DNA from: Dehalococcoidia bacterium
GTDB taxonomy: Bacteria; Chloroflexota; Dehalococcoidia; Lucifugimonadales; UBA826
DNA: 64,000 nt
Assembly (NCBI GenBank): GCA_029936675.1
Contig: JAPYSB010000003.1
Location: 31,489 to 95,488, forward strand
Direction of reading: 5' to 3'
Of the stretch, positions 10,859 to 19,418 are shown one piece after another. How positions within the stretch are numbered: the stretch's first letter is position 1; each line of letters starts with the position of its first letter. Position numbers and translations under genes: made by a program. The notes under the pieces are model-generated. The model was not told where the DNA came from. It was given only the letters and a program-made list of their open reading frames with translations, and searched no databases.

Positions 10859-11154
10859 ATGCCGAAAGCCTATGCGATTGCCCATGTTACATTGATTAAT
10901 TCTGAGAATTTATAGAGCAATATGGCTCAAAAGTGGAAGACACTTTTAAAACCTTTGGTGGTGAATTTTTGGTCCGAGGTGGCAACATTTCATATATTGA
11001 AAGGGAGAAGCTAGGGGATCTCGATGTGGTTGTTGAGTTTCCTGACAGGGCCTCTGCCCTCGCATGGGAAAGAAGTTCAGAATATCAAGCCATATTACCG
11101 GGGCGTACTAAGAATGCCACAACTAACTTTATAATAATTGATGGTGTCGCCTAA
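10859..11154 (+). pseudogene. DUF1330 family protein with a single-base frameshift
   Basis: ATG at 10859 after AGGAGG encodes MPKAYAIAHVTLINSE, then stops at 10913; the other frame continues EFIEQYGSKVEDTFKTFGGEFLVRGGNISYIEREKLGDLDVVVEFPDRASALAWERS... Together they form one normal DUF1330 protein; frames join near 10904-10908. Confidence 0.75.
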
Positions 11155-11215
11155 ATTAATCGTTACCTTGAAGCAGTAAAACGGAATCAATAACCGCAGT
11201 AATGCATGGTTATTA

Positions 11216-12343
11216 TTGGTAGAACAATTGCAGGATGTCGATAGGAGTTCTAATGATATGAGATATCAGGATGAGAGGAACCACGGTTGTAGAGTATCAG
11301 ATGATTGGATGTTTCGAGGATTGAAGACAGTCGTCATGGAAAATGAAGTTCTGCGTATCGTTATTTTAGCCGATAAAGGTGCTGATATATATCAATTCGT
11401 TCACAAACCTTCGGATATTGATTTCTTGTGGAGGTCGCCCTGGGGAGTAACTAACCCTTCAACCTTTATACCTACTACTGGGGATGGAGTAGGTATTTGG
11501 ATGGATACCTATGAAGGAGGTTGGCAAACTGTGTTACCTGGTGGCGGGTTCCCATCAGAGTATGGGGGAGCGGATATGGGGTTGCACGGAGAAGTTAACA
11601 CAATTCCATGGGATTGCTTAATTTTGGAGGATGACGTCCGCCGTGTCAGTGTTAAATTCTCTGTCCGGGCGCATAGGACCCCGTTCTTTTTTGAGAAGAC
11701 ACTAACACTAGAAGCTGGGTCAGCGCGATTGAAAGTCGAGCAACGTCTTGTAAATGAAGGTGAAGAGGCTGTTCATTGTGTATGGGGTGAACATATCGTT
11801 CTTGGTGCTCCTTTCTTGAGTGATCAGTGCGTCATAGATCTGCCTGGTGGGACCGTTAAAAATCATCCTGTTGTTTTTCATGATAATAATCGTCTTAAAA
11901 CAGCTCATGAGTCTGTTTGGCCTTATACTCAACTCAAGGATGGTGGCACTCATGATTTAAGCATTGTGCCTAACAAAGACTTCAAATCATATGACCAATC
12001 ATATGTTACTGATATGCCCCAGGGTTGGTATGGCATCACGAATACAGAAATTGGAGTCGGGTTTGGGGTTTCGTATTCTACAGATGTGTACCGATACTTG
12101 TGGTACTGGCAGTCTCTCGGAGGAGGTTCTGGTTATCCCTGGTATGGGAGGACGTACAATGTCGGAATAGAGCCATTCACCAGTTATCCTAATGAGGGAT
12201 TGGGAAAGGCAGTCGAAAATGGGACTGCCTTGCTTGTAAATGGGGGAGAAGAAATCACGACCACCCTATTTGCAGTGGCATTTGAGTCTAACAAAGGTGT
12301 CAGAAATATTCTTGCCGATGGTACGGTCAAGCTAAAACCTTAA
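11216..12343 (+). CDS. DUF4432-like / aldose-1-epimerase-fold protein
   Basis: 375 aa; NEVLRIVILADKGADIYQFVHKPSDIDFLWRSPWG and LHGEVNTIPWD like galactose mutarotase-fold proteins; start (TTG 11216 or ATG 11258) uncertain. Confidence 0.7.
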   Translation: MVEQLQDVDRSSNDMRYQDERNHGCRVSDDWMFRGLKTVVMENEVLRIVILADKGADIYQFVHKPSDIDFLWRSPWGVTNPSTFIPTTGDGVGIWMDTYEGGWQTVLPGGGFPSEYGGADMGLHGEVNTIPWDCLILEDDVRRVSVKFSVRAHRTPFFFEKTLTLEAGSARLKVEQRLVNEGEEAVHCVWGEHIVLGAPFLSDQCVIDLPGGTVKNHPVVFHDNNRLKTAHESVWPYTQLKDGGTHDLSIVPNKDFKSYDQSYVTDMPQGWYGITNTEIGVGFGVSYSTDVYRYLWYWQSLGGGSGYPWYGRTYNVGIEPFTSYPNEGLGKAVENGTALLVNGGEEITTTLFAVAFESNKGVRNILADGTVKLKP

Positions 12344-12404
12344 TTTTAAGCTACCGGGCGGAGCCCTAAATAACATATCTTTAGAATAAGAGGCGATTGA
12401 TATT

Positions 12405-13643
12405 ATGAAAGCCGTGATTTGCGGGGAACTGTTTGATGGAACTGGGCTAACCTTGAAATCAGATTGGACCTTGTTCATTGACAAGGAAGAAATAATATCT
12501 TCCCATCCCACTTCAGATCGTGAAATTCCGTTAGATGCAGAGGTAATAGATGCACGGGAATTCACTGTTATCCCCGGATTAATTGACTGCCATGACCACA
12601 TTGCGTCATTCGGTTATGAAATTGCAGGTAGATGGGGGTTAACAGAACAGCAAAGTCATAGACATATGCGGATTGCATCTACACTCCATCAGACACTGCA
12701 AACTGGATACACCACAATAAGAGACGCTGGAGGATTGCCCGCGGGGTTTAGAGACGCAATAAACGAAGATTTGATACCAGGGCCTAGATTGATGATCTCG
12801 GTAGGTATTATCTCTCCGACAGGGGGAATTGCTGGACACCTGAGCCCCTCAGGCCATAAAACTCCATTTAGTAACGATCCTACTCTTCCTGACGGTGTTG
12901 CCAATGGGCCAATTGAGATGAGGAGCAAAGTTAGAGAGATGATTGGGGCGGGGGCGGATGTCATCAAATTTGCAGCAACTGGAGGCGCCAGCTCCCGTAT
13001 GGGATTGGAACCTAGAGACATGCTTATCACAAAAGATGAGATTGAAGCCATTGTTGATGAAGCCCACAAACTTGGTAAAAAAGTTATGTGCCATGCTTTG
13101 GGCGGTCCTGGCCTTACTGCAAGTTTGGAAGCTGGCGTGGATTCGATCGAACATGGTACTTTCCTCCATGAGGATCCTGGAAATCTCAAGGTGATGGCTC
13201 AAAACGATATTTTTTTTACACCGACATTTGCCGTATACAAATATCATTCTGAAAGAGGGACTCCCCATGGGAGACGTAGAGCGAGTGAGCTAAAAACTGA
13301 TCACACTAAGAGTTTATTGGCGGCGATGGATTATGGAGTGAAAATAGTTGCTGGTACAGATGCGGGAGGCTGGATCCACGGCAATAACGCAGAGGAATTG
13401 TCCTGTTTGGTGGAGGCTGGGATGAGCCCCAGCCAGGCTATTCTAGCTGGGACCCAAACAGCAGCGGAATGCATTGGTCTCCACGAAGAATTAGGAACCT
13501 TAGAGAAGAAGAAAAAAGCTGACCTTTTATTTGTATCCAAAAATCCGCTTGAGGATATATCTTGTCTCGAATTTGGTGAAGCCGTCTCTCTAGTAATGAA
13601 AGGAGGGAAAGTGGTGTTTGACAAACGTCATCAAAGCCCGTGA
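12405..13643 (+). CDS. Amidohydrolase family protein (imidazolonepropionase/prolidase-like)
   Basis: VIPGLIDCHDHIASFG, VMCHALGGPGLTASLEAGVDSIEHGTFL, IVAGTDAGGW: conserved metal ligands. Confidence 0.92.
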   Translation: MKAVICGELFDGTGLTLKSDWTLFIDKEEIISSHPTSDREIPLDAEVIDAREFTVIPGLIDCHDHIASFGYEIAGRWGLTEQQSHRHMRIASTLHQTLQTGYTTIRDAGGLPAGFRDAINEDLIPGPRLMISVGIISPTGGIAGHLSPSGHKTPFSNDPTLPDGVANGPIEMRSKVREMIGAGADVIKFAATGGASSRMGLEPRDMLITKDEIEAIVDEAHKLGKKVMCHALGGPGLTASLEAGVDSIEHGTFLHEDPGNLKVMAQNDIFFTPTFAVYKYHSERGTPHGRRRASELKTDHTKSLLAAMDYGVKIVAGTDAGGWIHGNNAEELSCLVEAGMSPSQAILAGTQTAAECIGLHEELGTLEKKKKADLLFVSKNPLEDISCLEFGEAVSLVMKGGKVVFDKRHQSP

Positions 13644-13685
13644 TTCTAAACTAAATAGGCTCAAGAAGATGTTGTTAAAATATGG

Positions 13686-14582
13686 TTACGAATTTGGTGG
13701 ATAGTTCTGAAGCCACCATTTCGCAATTTCATCTCTTCTTGCAAACCATACATCAGGTTTGCAGCTGACATATTCGAAAAATTGCTTTAGGATTCCCGCC
13801 CTGGATGGCCGACCAATAATGCGACAATGAAGCCCGATATTCATAAGTTTCGGATTGCTAATTCCTTCTTCATACAAAAGATCAAACGTGTTTTTAAGTG
13901 TCTCAAGGAAATCTGAAGGTCGATTCATTCCACCACGCCAAAAACGAGTATCATTTACTTCAAGAGAATATGGAACGATCAACCAAGGGTTGCCATTAAC
14001 ATTTTCATAATAAGGGATATCGTCAGAATAGGAATTCGAGTCATAAATGAAGCCTTCCGTAGCAGCGATTAACTCCCTAGTTTTTTCGCTGGGAGCGTAT
14101 CTCGTATACCAGCCTTGAGGCCTGACGCCAGTGGTTTTTTCAAGGGATTCTACGGTTTTATCAATAGCGGTTCTTTCCGATTCTGTGTCCATAAGATAGT
14201 ACTCTTCCCACCTGTACCCGTGGCCTACCACCTCATGACCACGCCTAACTATTTCAGGACCAACAATCGGGTTTCTCTCGAGTGCCAATGCGCAGCAGAA
14301 AAAAGAAGCAGGAATCGAATAACCGTCGAGTATATCCATAATCCTCCATACGCCAACCCGGCTTCCATACTCGAAGAAAGACTCATTTGCGAGATCTCTT
14401 TGTGAAGGCGGTACAGGCGAGGGCACCTCATTATTGGATTCATGGGTTTCGTCCCCATCCAAAATCGAATATTCAGAGCCTTCTTCGTAATTGACAACCA
14501 CCGAGATAGCTATACGTGAATTGTTTGGCCAAACAACTTTGGGAGGTGAATTGCCATAACCTTGAAAATTTCTACTGGTCAT
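13686..14582 (-). CDS. Polysaccharide deacetylase family protein (PuuE/allantoinase-like)
   Basis: RIAISVVVNYEEGSEYSILDGDE, RVGVWRIMDILDGYSIPASFF, EVVGHGYRWEEY resemble PuuE-type deacetylases. Confidence 0.88.
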   Translation of the reverse strand: MTSRNFQGYGNSPPKVVWPNNSRIAISVVVNYEEGSEYSILDGDETHESNNEVPSPVPPSQRDLANESFFEYGSRVGVWRIMDILDGYSIPASFFCCALALERNPIVGPEIVRRGHEVVGHGYRWEEYYLMDTESERTAIDKTVESLEKTTGVRPQGWYTRYAPSEKTRELIAATEGFIYDSNSYSDDIPYYENVNGNPWLIVPYSLEVNDTRFWRGGMNRPSDFLETLKNTFDLLYEEGISNPKLMNIGLHCRIIGRPSRAGILKQFFEYVSCKPDVWFARRDEIAKWWLQNYPPNS

Positions 14583-14843
14583 ATAATTCCTCTTACCTCA
14601 CTTGATAATTTAATTATTTATTACAGCATTCTAAAACAAATCCATAAATAATTATGATGCTCACATCGTATAGAATTTGAGAGATAGATGTAGCCAACGA
14701 AGGATGTTTGCCACGGAGTCAGTAGCTATGAAAAAATTTCTTGATTTCTACCAAATCTGGCAATTTTATCGAGGAGATGAGTGGACCAACCATTATTGAA
14801 CTTACTCAGAGGGGTTCATCCTTCACCTCTGGGTGGACACTGC

Positions 14844-15266
14844 CTACCCGGCATCCCCGTAGTAAATGTGCTCAGGCACAACAATAATCGCAGAGCGCCG
14901 GTCCTTTTGCACAGCCAGGTCGAACTCTTCCCAGTCAGGATGCTCTTTGCCGCTGCCTGCCCTATAAACTTCACGTAGGGTTAGCCTTAGCTTCTCTACG
15001 GGCGTAGCATCGGGGGACAATACCTGAGCGTGGCCTTCCAGAACGGCGTAATCGCCCCAGTCACGCCGAGAGACCATCAACGAGCAGCGAGGATTACGTC
15101 TTAGGTTAGCTAGCTTGGCGCTGCCTGGGGAGATTGTGAAGGCAACACCGTTATTGACGACGCCCACAGTGACGATACTTATTTGGACCGCACCGCTCCT
15201 ACGGAAGGTGGTGAATACTGCATCATGGTTAAATGCCACGATTCCCTCTATCTTGTCTAATTGCAT
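14844..15266 (-). CDS. PPOX-class / F420-dependent flavin-fold oxidoreductase
   Basis: 140 aa split beta-barrel: FNHDAVFTTFRRSGAVQISIVTVGVVNNGVAFTISPGSAKLANLRRNPRCSLMV; paralogue of 38836-39264. Confidence 0.82.
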   Translation of the reverse strand: MQLDKIEGIVAFNHDAVFTTFRRSGAVQISIVTVGVVNNGVAFTISPGSAKLANLRRNPRCSLMVSRRDWGDYAVLEGHAQVLSPDATPVEKLRLTLREVYRAGSGKEHPDWEEFDLAVQKDRRSAIIVVPEHIYYGDAG

Positions 15267-15468
15267 GCAATCTCCTTAGCCTATTCTCCAATCACTTTCT
15301 TTATCCCACCTTACCATCCATTTCGTAGAGGAATATTACCGAATGTAGGCAGAGCATGAGTCGAAGTTACCCTCCGCGCAATGATGGGTTCGTCTTTTGC
15401 TACCCCCACATAGGGAGCCTACTGCCCATAAAATTTTGAATTACCTATAATGGCGCCGGGAGGATGGT

Positions 15469-16572
15469 ATGACTTCACAGACGATATGTTGGTGTGGACA
15501 TGAGTTTAGACGACATTATTTTTTTTCTTGTAATCTTTGCGACCAACATTCACCATCAAAATGCTGGTGTGGACATCATATTAGGTACCATCGCAATGAA
15601 AGGTGCACTCTGTGCTTTAAACAAAAGAAAAACAGTCAGCATATTTTTACCATTATTGAATATCGCATATGTGAGTGCAGGCACCGTAGGGAGTTCCACG
15701 AAGAAATTTATAGCGGCGATGAGCATGAACAGAGAGAGTGTACTCGCTGTCAAAGTTGCCTCCAGTACATACCTTTGTTCCCATATGCCTACAAACCTCT
15801 GGAACCTCCTCTAGCTGTTAGCAGTACTAATAAAATTAATAGCGACAAACTGGACAAATCCCTACTGATTACATCAGATAACAGGGTGGTGAATCTCAAA
15901 GATGATAGTACTTGGGAATACCTAACATTTCCTCAATCGAGCCTAGACACGTTGCAAGCTATTAAACAGACTCCTGCGGCACTTAAGCTTTTTCATGGTT
16001 TGTTCCATATAGCCGGTGTCAGGGTTTTAGACACAGGGGAGACATTTACCTGCGTGCAGGCTGACACAGGTATCGAGTTCATCGATGGTATAAACGAAAA
16101 CAATGTGGCCTACACTGTTCAGATACACGCCTACCAAGCCGAGAGGCTTGCCAGATATCTGCGGAAAGAAGACATCGATGAAATTGAACAATACCGAATC
16201 GTTAGAAGTTTGTATGAACCCATGGCCTCAGCAGCATTGAAGAACACTGGGGTACTGTGGTTCATGAACAATTCCTTAATCAGTCTTCTTGTAAATAGGA
16301 AACGAGTGGTACACATTGAGTTGCTCTCCCCGAACCCAGAGCAGGAAAATCACGCCTATTACACCCTATTAGGTGTGTCCAATCAGTGGCTGATTTTAGA
16401 TGGGCATCATGGCACTCCAGATAGGACGTTCAGTATGAACCATCTCGATGTCTTAGAAATGTGTAGACATGTCACAACCACTCTGAGGACTGAAGGGTGG
16501 GTAGGATGGATTAGGTTAGCCAAGTGGTACGTTGGGTGGCGAAAGAAAGTTCAAAATGATCTGAGCAACTGA
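15469..16572 (+). CDS. Hypothetical protein with three N-terminal Cys/His (zinc-like) modules
   Basis: 367 aa; CWCGHEFRRHYFFSCNLC, CWCGHHIRYHRNERCTLC and CECRHRREFHEE...RECTRC in tandem; C-terminal domain not recognised. Confidence 0.7.
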   Translation: MTSQTICWCGHEFRRHYFFSCNLCDQHSPSKCWCGHHIRYHRNERCTLCFKQKKNSQHIFTIIEYRICECRHRREFHEEIYSGDEHEQRECTRCQSCLQYIPLFPYAYKPLEPPLAVSSTNKINSDKLDKSLLITSDNRVVNLKDDSTWEYLTFPQSSLDTLQAIKQTPAALKLFHGLFHIAGVRVLDTGETFTCVQADTGIEFIDGINENNVAYTVQIHAYQAERLARYLRKEDIDEIEQYRIVRSLYEPMASAALKNTGVLWFMNNSLISLLVNRKRVVHIELLSPNPEQENHAYYTLLGVSNQWLILDGHHGTPDRTFSMNHLDVLEMCRHVTTTLRTEGWVGWIRLAKWYVGWRKKVQNDLSN

Positions 16573-16600
16573 TTCTCAATCAGTAGGGCCATTTAATGCC

Positions 16601-16656
16601 ATATTTTCTGCCTGATATCAGATCGTGTCGGGAATTTGGTCGGCAAAATGTCGGCA
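16601..16656. repeat. 56-bp imperfect direct repeat, copy A
   Basis: atattttctgcctgatatcagatcgtgtcgggaatttggtcggcaaaatgtcggca; differs from copy B at 22936-22991 at 5 of 56 positions. Confidence 0.9.
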
Positions 16657-16767
16657 GAGATGAACCGGTTGGGATAGGGCAGCACCTTTATATTGGTCTG
16701 TAGTGGCTCAGACTATTTCTTGCCTATTTGGATACCGTGAGACTTACAGGGCCAGATAACTATTAGA

Positions 16768-17964
16768 TTAGAACTCGTTCGGCCACCAGGGCTGTAAGTC
16801 AGTCTTGAACATATTGTCTGCAAGAGCCAACGAGCCCTGCCTGTTTTCGTGGGCGCGTCCCGCGCGAGCAAGTGCAGTGAAGGTAATTCCTCCCAGATAG
16901 GCGGAAGACAGGTCCGCAGCTGATATAGAGATATCGGAGGGTTTGCTGGTCAGAACACAACTGGATCCTTGAGGGCTTCCTTCAAGCTCATAGAAATTTT
17001 CATTCCAGGGGCAGAACCTATCATTTATCTCGAACACCAGACGTCCTTCACAGTCATAACTCCGTTCCGATAGGGCATCTTTGACAGCAACTAAACGAAG
17101 CCAAAGATCGTCTCTCAGGGACTGATGTAGTCGCCGAGGGTCTGACAGCATCCAGGGTAAAGGATCGTCAATAGGACGTTTGGGCGCATCAATACGTCTC
17201 ATTAAATCTACCCCGAAGCAATACCTCCAGAGCGCTGTATGAGATGTTGAGGTCGCCGATATCATCTCGTGAATCATTAAGATATCTTTTCTTATCCGGT
17301 AGCTCACATATCCGTCTACCTGTCCATTTTCCTCATAGACAACGTGGAACAGCTCGCTGGCATCACCCCGATGGTACTCAGGGTCTGACAGGTATAGCTT
17401 CCACAGGGATTTGGTGCCCTTAATAAACCCTGACCGTTTGGCATTGGCGCGTTCAGCCACTTCGGGTAGCGTGTCAAGGGCGTCACCGCTATTGATAAAG
17501 CTGTACTTACCCTTTGTCGAAACATCATTAATAAACGCTGTATGGCGACGATCAATGGAGAAATCTACCTGCCTAGAACCTATGCCATAACCATATCGGC
17601 CGTAGATTATTGACTCAGAGGCCCCTAGAGCAGACAAAGTTTCCCCACGCGCATAAAAGTCGCGCATGTGAAAATCCATCATTCGGTTGAGAATGCCTCT
17701 TCGCCGATGAGTTGGCAATACCGCCACATTGTCTAAGAGGGTAGTGGGAAATCTTTCTATTCCCACGTTCATTTTGAGGGGATAGGCGATGCCAAACCCT
17801 ACTATAATACCTTCATCAAACGCAGCGACCCCTCGACCGTCATTTAGGGCTTCGGTAATAAGAGGCAATGCAGCTTTGTCGCCATGTCCCCCGTTGGCAC
17901 GTTCTACCGCAATATGACTTTCAAGAATTTCATCTTTCTGGATATACCGAATTTCTATTGTCAA
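16768..17964 (-). CDS. GNAT family N-acetyltransferase, Eis-like with C-terminal SCP2-like domain
   Basis: 398 aa; DNVAVLPTHRRRGILNRMMDFHMRDFYARGETLSALGASESIIYGRYGYGIGS is diagnostic of Eis-type acetyltransferases. Confidence 0.9.
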   Translation of the reverse strand: MTIEIRYIQKDEILESHIAVERANGGHGDKAALPLITEALNDGRGVAAFDEGIIVGFGIAYPLKMNVGIERFPTTLLDNVAVLPTHRRRGILNRMMDFHMRDFYARGETLSALGASESIIYGRYGYGIGSRQVDFSIDRRHTAFINDVSTKGKYSFINSGDALDTLPEVAERANAKRSGFIKGTKSLWKLYLSDPEYHRGDASELFHVVYEENGQVDGYVSYRIRKDILMIHEMISATSTSHTALWRYCFGVDLMRRIDAPKRPIDDPLPWMLSDPRRLHQSLRDDLWLRLVAVKDALSERSYDCEGRLVFEINDRFCPWNENFYELEGSPQGSSCVLTSKPSDISISAADLSSAYLGGITFTALARAGRAHENRQGSLALADNMFKTDLQPWWPNEF

Positions 17965-18128
17965 ATATCTGCTTCCTCCATCTGAGAATGGGAGCCAGAT
18001 TCATGTTTCATTTGCAAACATTCCTGCAATTTTTGAAATAATAAGATTTAACGCATAGTAACATTTTGACTACCACACGGTGTGATTGGAAATAGCACTG
18101 TTGGGGGTAGATAAATGGGGTACGCACG

Positions 18129-18163
18129 AAGGGGTGTCAGGCAGCATTCTTCCCAACGCAAAC
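18129..18163. repeat. ~35-bp imperfect direct repeat, copy 1
   Basis: aaggggtgtcaggcagcattcttcccaacgcaaac; matches 19256-19290. Confidence 0.75.
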
Positions 18164-18197
18164 CGAAACTGTCCCTCACGCTGAAGTCATGGAGTCT

Positions 18198-18236
18198 ATT
18201 GAACTCTGGGATAATGTATTTGCCCCAGAGTTCAAT
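18198..18236. repeat. Perfect 13-bp-arm inverted repeat
   Basis: ATTGAACTCTGGG ataatgtatttgc CCCAGAGTTCAAT; 3' of the 18278-19081 minus-strand gene, no T-tract. Confidence 0.85.
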
Positions 18237-18277
18237 TAGTGATTTGGCAAAGCTCCATTTATAAGAGCTATATCAGC

Positions 18278-19081
18278 CTAAGGTTGCGAGGCCTCTTTCT
18301 CCATTTTTAAAGCCGTTTGCGACACGGTCTCCATACTTTCCAGAAGGATGGTCGGGTTCAATCGGCTTGCGTGATCTAAATAGCCTGCTTTTTCAAGCAT
18401 AGGTCCAAGTTTTCCACCATTTAGTAAGTCAAGGGTCCATTTAAGAGAATCTGGAAATACTGTCTGGTCAAGATACATTCGCTGATTTTTTGCCCGTGGA
18501 CCATAATGGTAATGAGGAGCACGCTTGAAACAATCGAAGGTGAGCAACTCAATTTCTTCACCATTTACATCACCTAAAACATGAATCGCAACTCCCTCGT
18601 CGTTAGAAAGATGCCGATACTCAACACCGAATCGAATGGGGCCTGCTTCGACAACAACATCCCCCCTGTCATGCATAACCGTCTTTCTTCCAGTAACTGA
18701 GAGACTTTTTGCAGCGGCCGATAGTTCATCGATGGAGCCTGACATGTCCATACTCCGCGCATCCTCGGATAACTCTTGGTAACCGGCTCTTTCAATCATT
18801 TCTGGAAGACGCTCCGAAAACTTATTCAGAACCCAGTCCATTGAATCCCCTTCGGTGGTTACATCCAGCATCAGGCGCTTATTTTGGTTTTCGGGACCGT
18901 AATGATAGTGAGGTTCGTTATCAAAACAATCAAACCGAAGTAGCTCGACATCCTCTCCACCTACCTCACCAAATACATTAATACAGACACCTTGATCAGA
19001 AAGTAAATCTCTGTATTCCAAACCAAATTTTATCCTTCCAGTACCTATGATATTTACGCCAACTTTCTTATTCATATCCAA
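18278..19081 (-). CDS. Hypothetical protein made of two tandem homologous domains
   Basis: 267 aa; both halves carry FG[LV]EYR.L..D.GV.I.V.G.V.GE..ELL.FDCF...PHYHYGP.. Confidence 0.7.
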   Translation of the reverse strand: MDMNKKVGVNIIGTGRIKFGLEYRDLLSDQGVCINVFGEVGGEDVELLRFDCFDNEPHYHYGPENQNKRLMLDVTTEGDSMDWVLNKFSERLPEMIERAGYQELSEDARSMDMSGSIDELSAAAKSLSVTGRKTVMHDRGDVVVEAGPIRFGVEYRHLSNDEGVAIHVLGDVNGEEIELLTFDCFKRAPHYHYGPRAKNQRMYLDQTVFPDSLKWTLDLLNGGKLGPMLEKAGYLDHASRLNPTILLESMETVSQTALKMEKEASQP

Positions 19082-19255
19082 TCTCCATATCTTTCAACGT
19101 TACTTCCCTGATTTATCTTTTCTCTCCACCCGGAACCTGTCGATACATATATTGAAGGAAACAGGACATTTTTAAAAGGGTTTGTAAACAAATGCCCCAT
19201 TGCCTCTACCCAATCAACTATGGGATATCTATCAATCCATAATCTTCTAATTTAC

Positions 19256-19290
19256 AAGGGGTGTCACGTAGCATTCTCTCCAATGCGAAC
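19256..19290. repeat. ~35-bp imperfect direct repeat, copy 2
   Basis: aaggggtgtcacgtagcattctctccaatgcgaac; flanks the duplicated-domain gene together with copy 1. Confidence 0.75.
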
Positions 19291-19418
19291 TGTGGATGGG
19301 GTAGCGCCTCTATATAGGTTAGGTACAGTTTACGACGAATGAACAACTACAATACAATTACGACACTGAACACCGGGAATAACATAAAAGACTGAAAAAA
19401 AAGCCTGTGCAATCCTTA

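Noticed and set aside
12689-13189. 166-aa and 139-aa minus-strand ORFs inside the amidohydrolase gene
   Set aside because: Antisense shadow ORFs of a well-supported CDS.
15494-15814. 106-aa alternative-frame ORF in the Cys/His-module gene
   Set aside because: The overlapping frame gives ordered CxC/H/CxxC modules and a longer ORF; this frame has no recognisable pattern.
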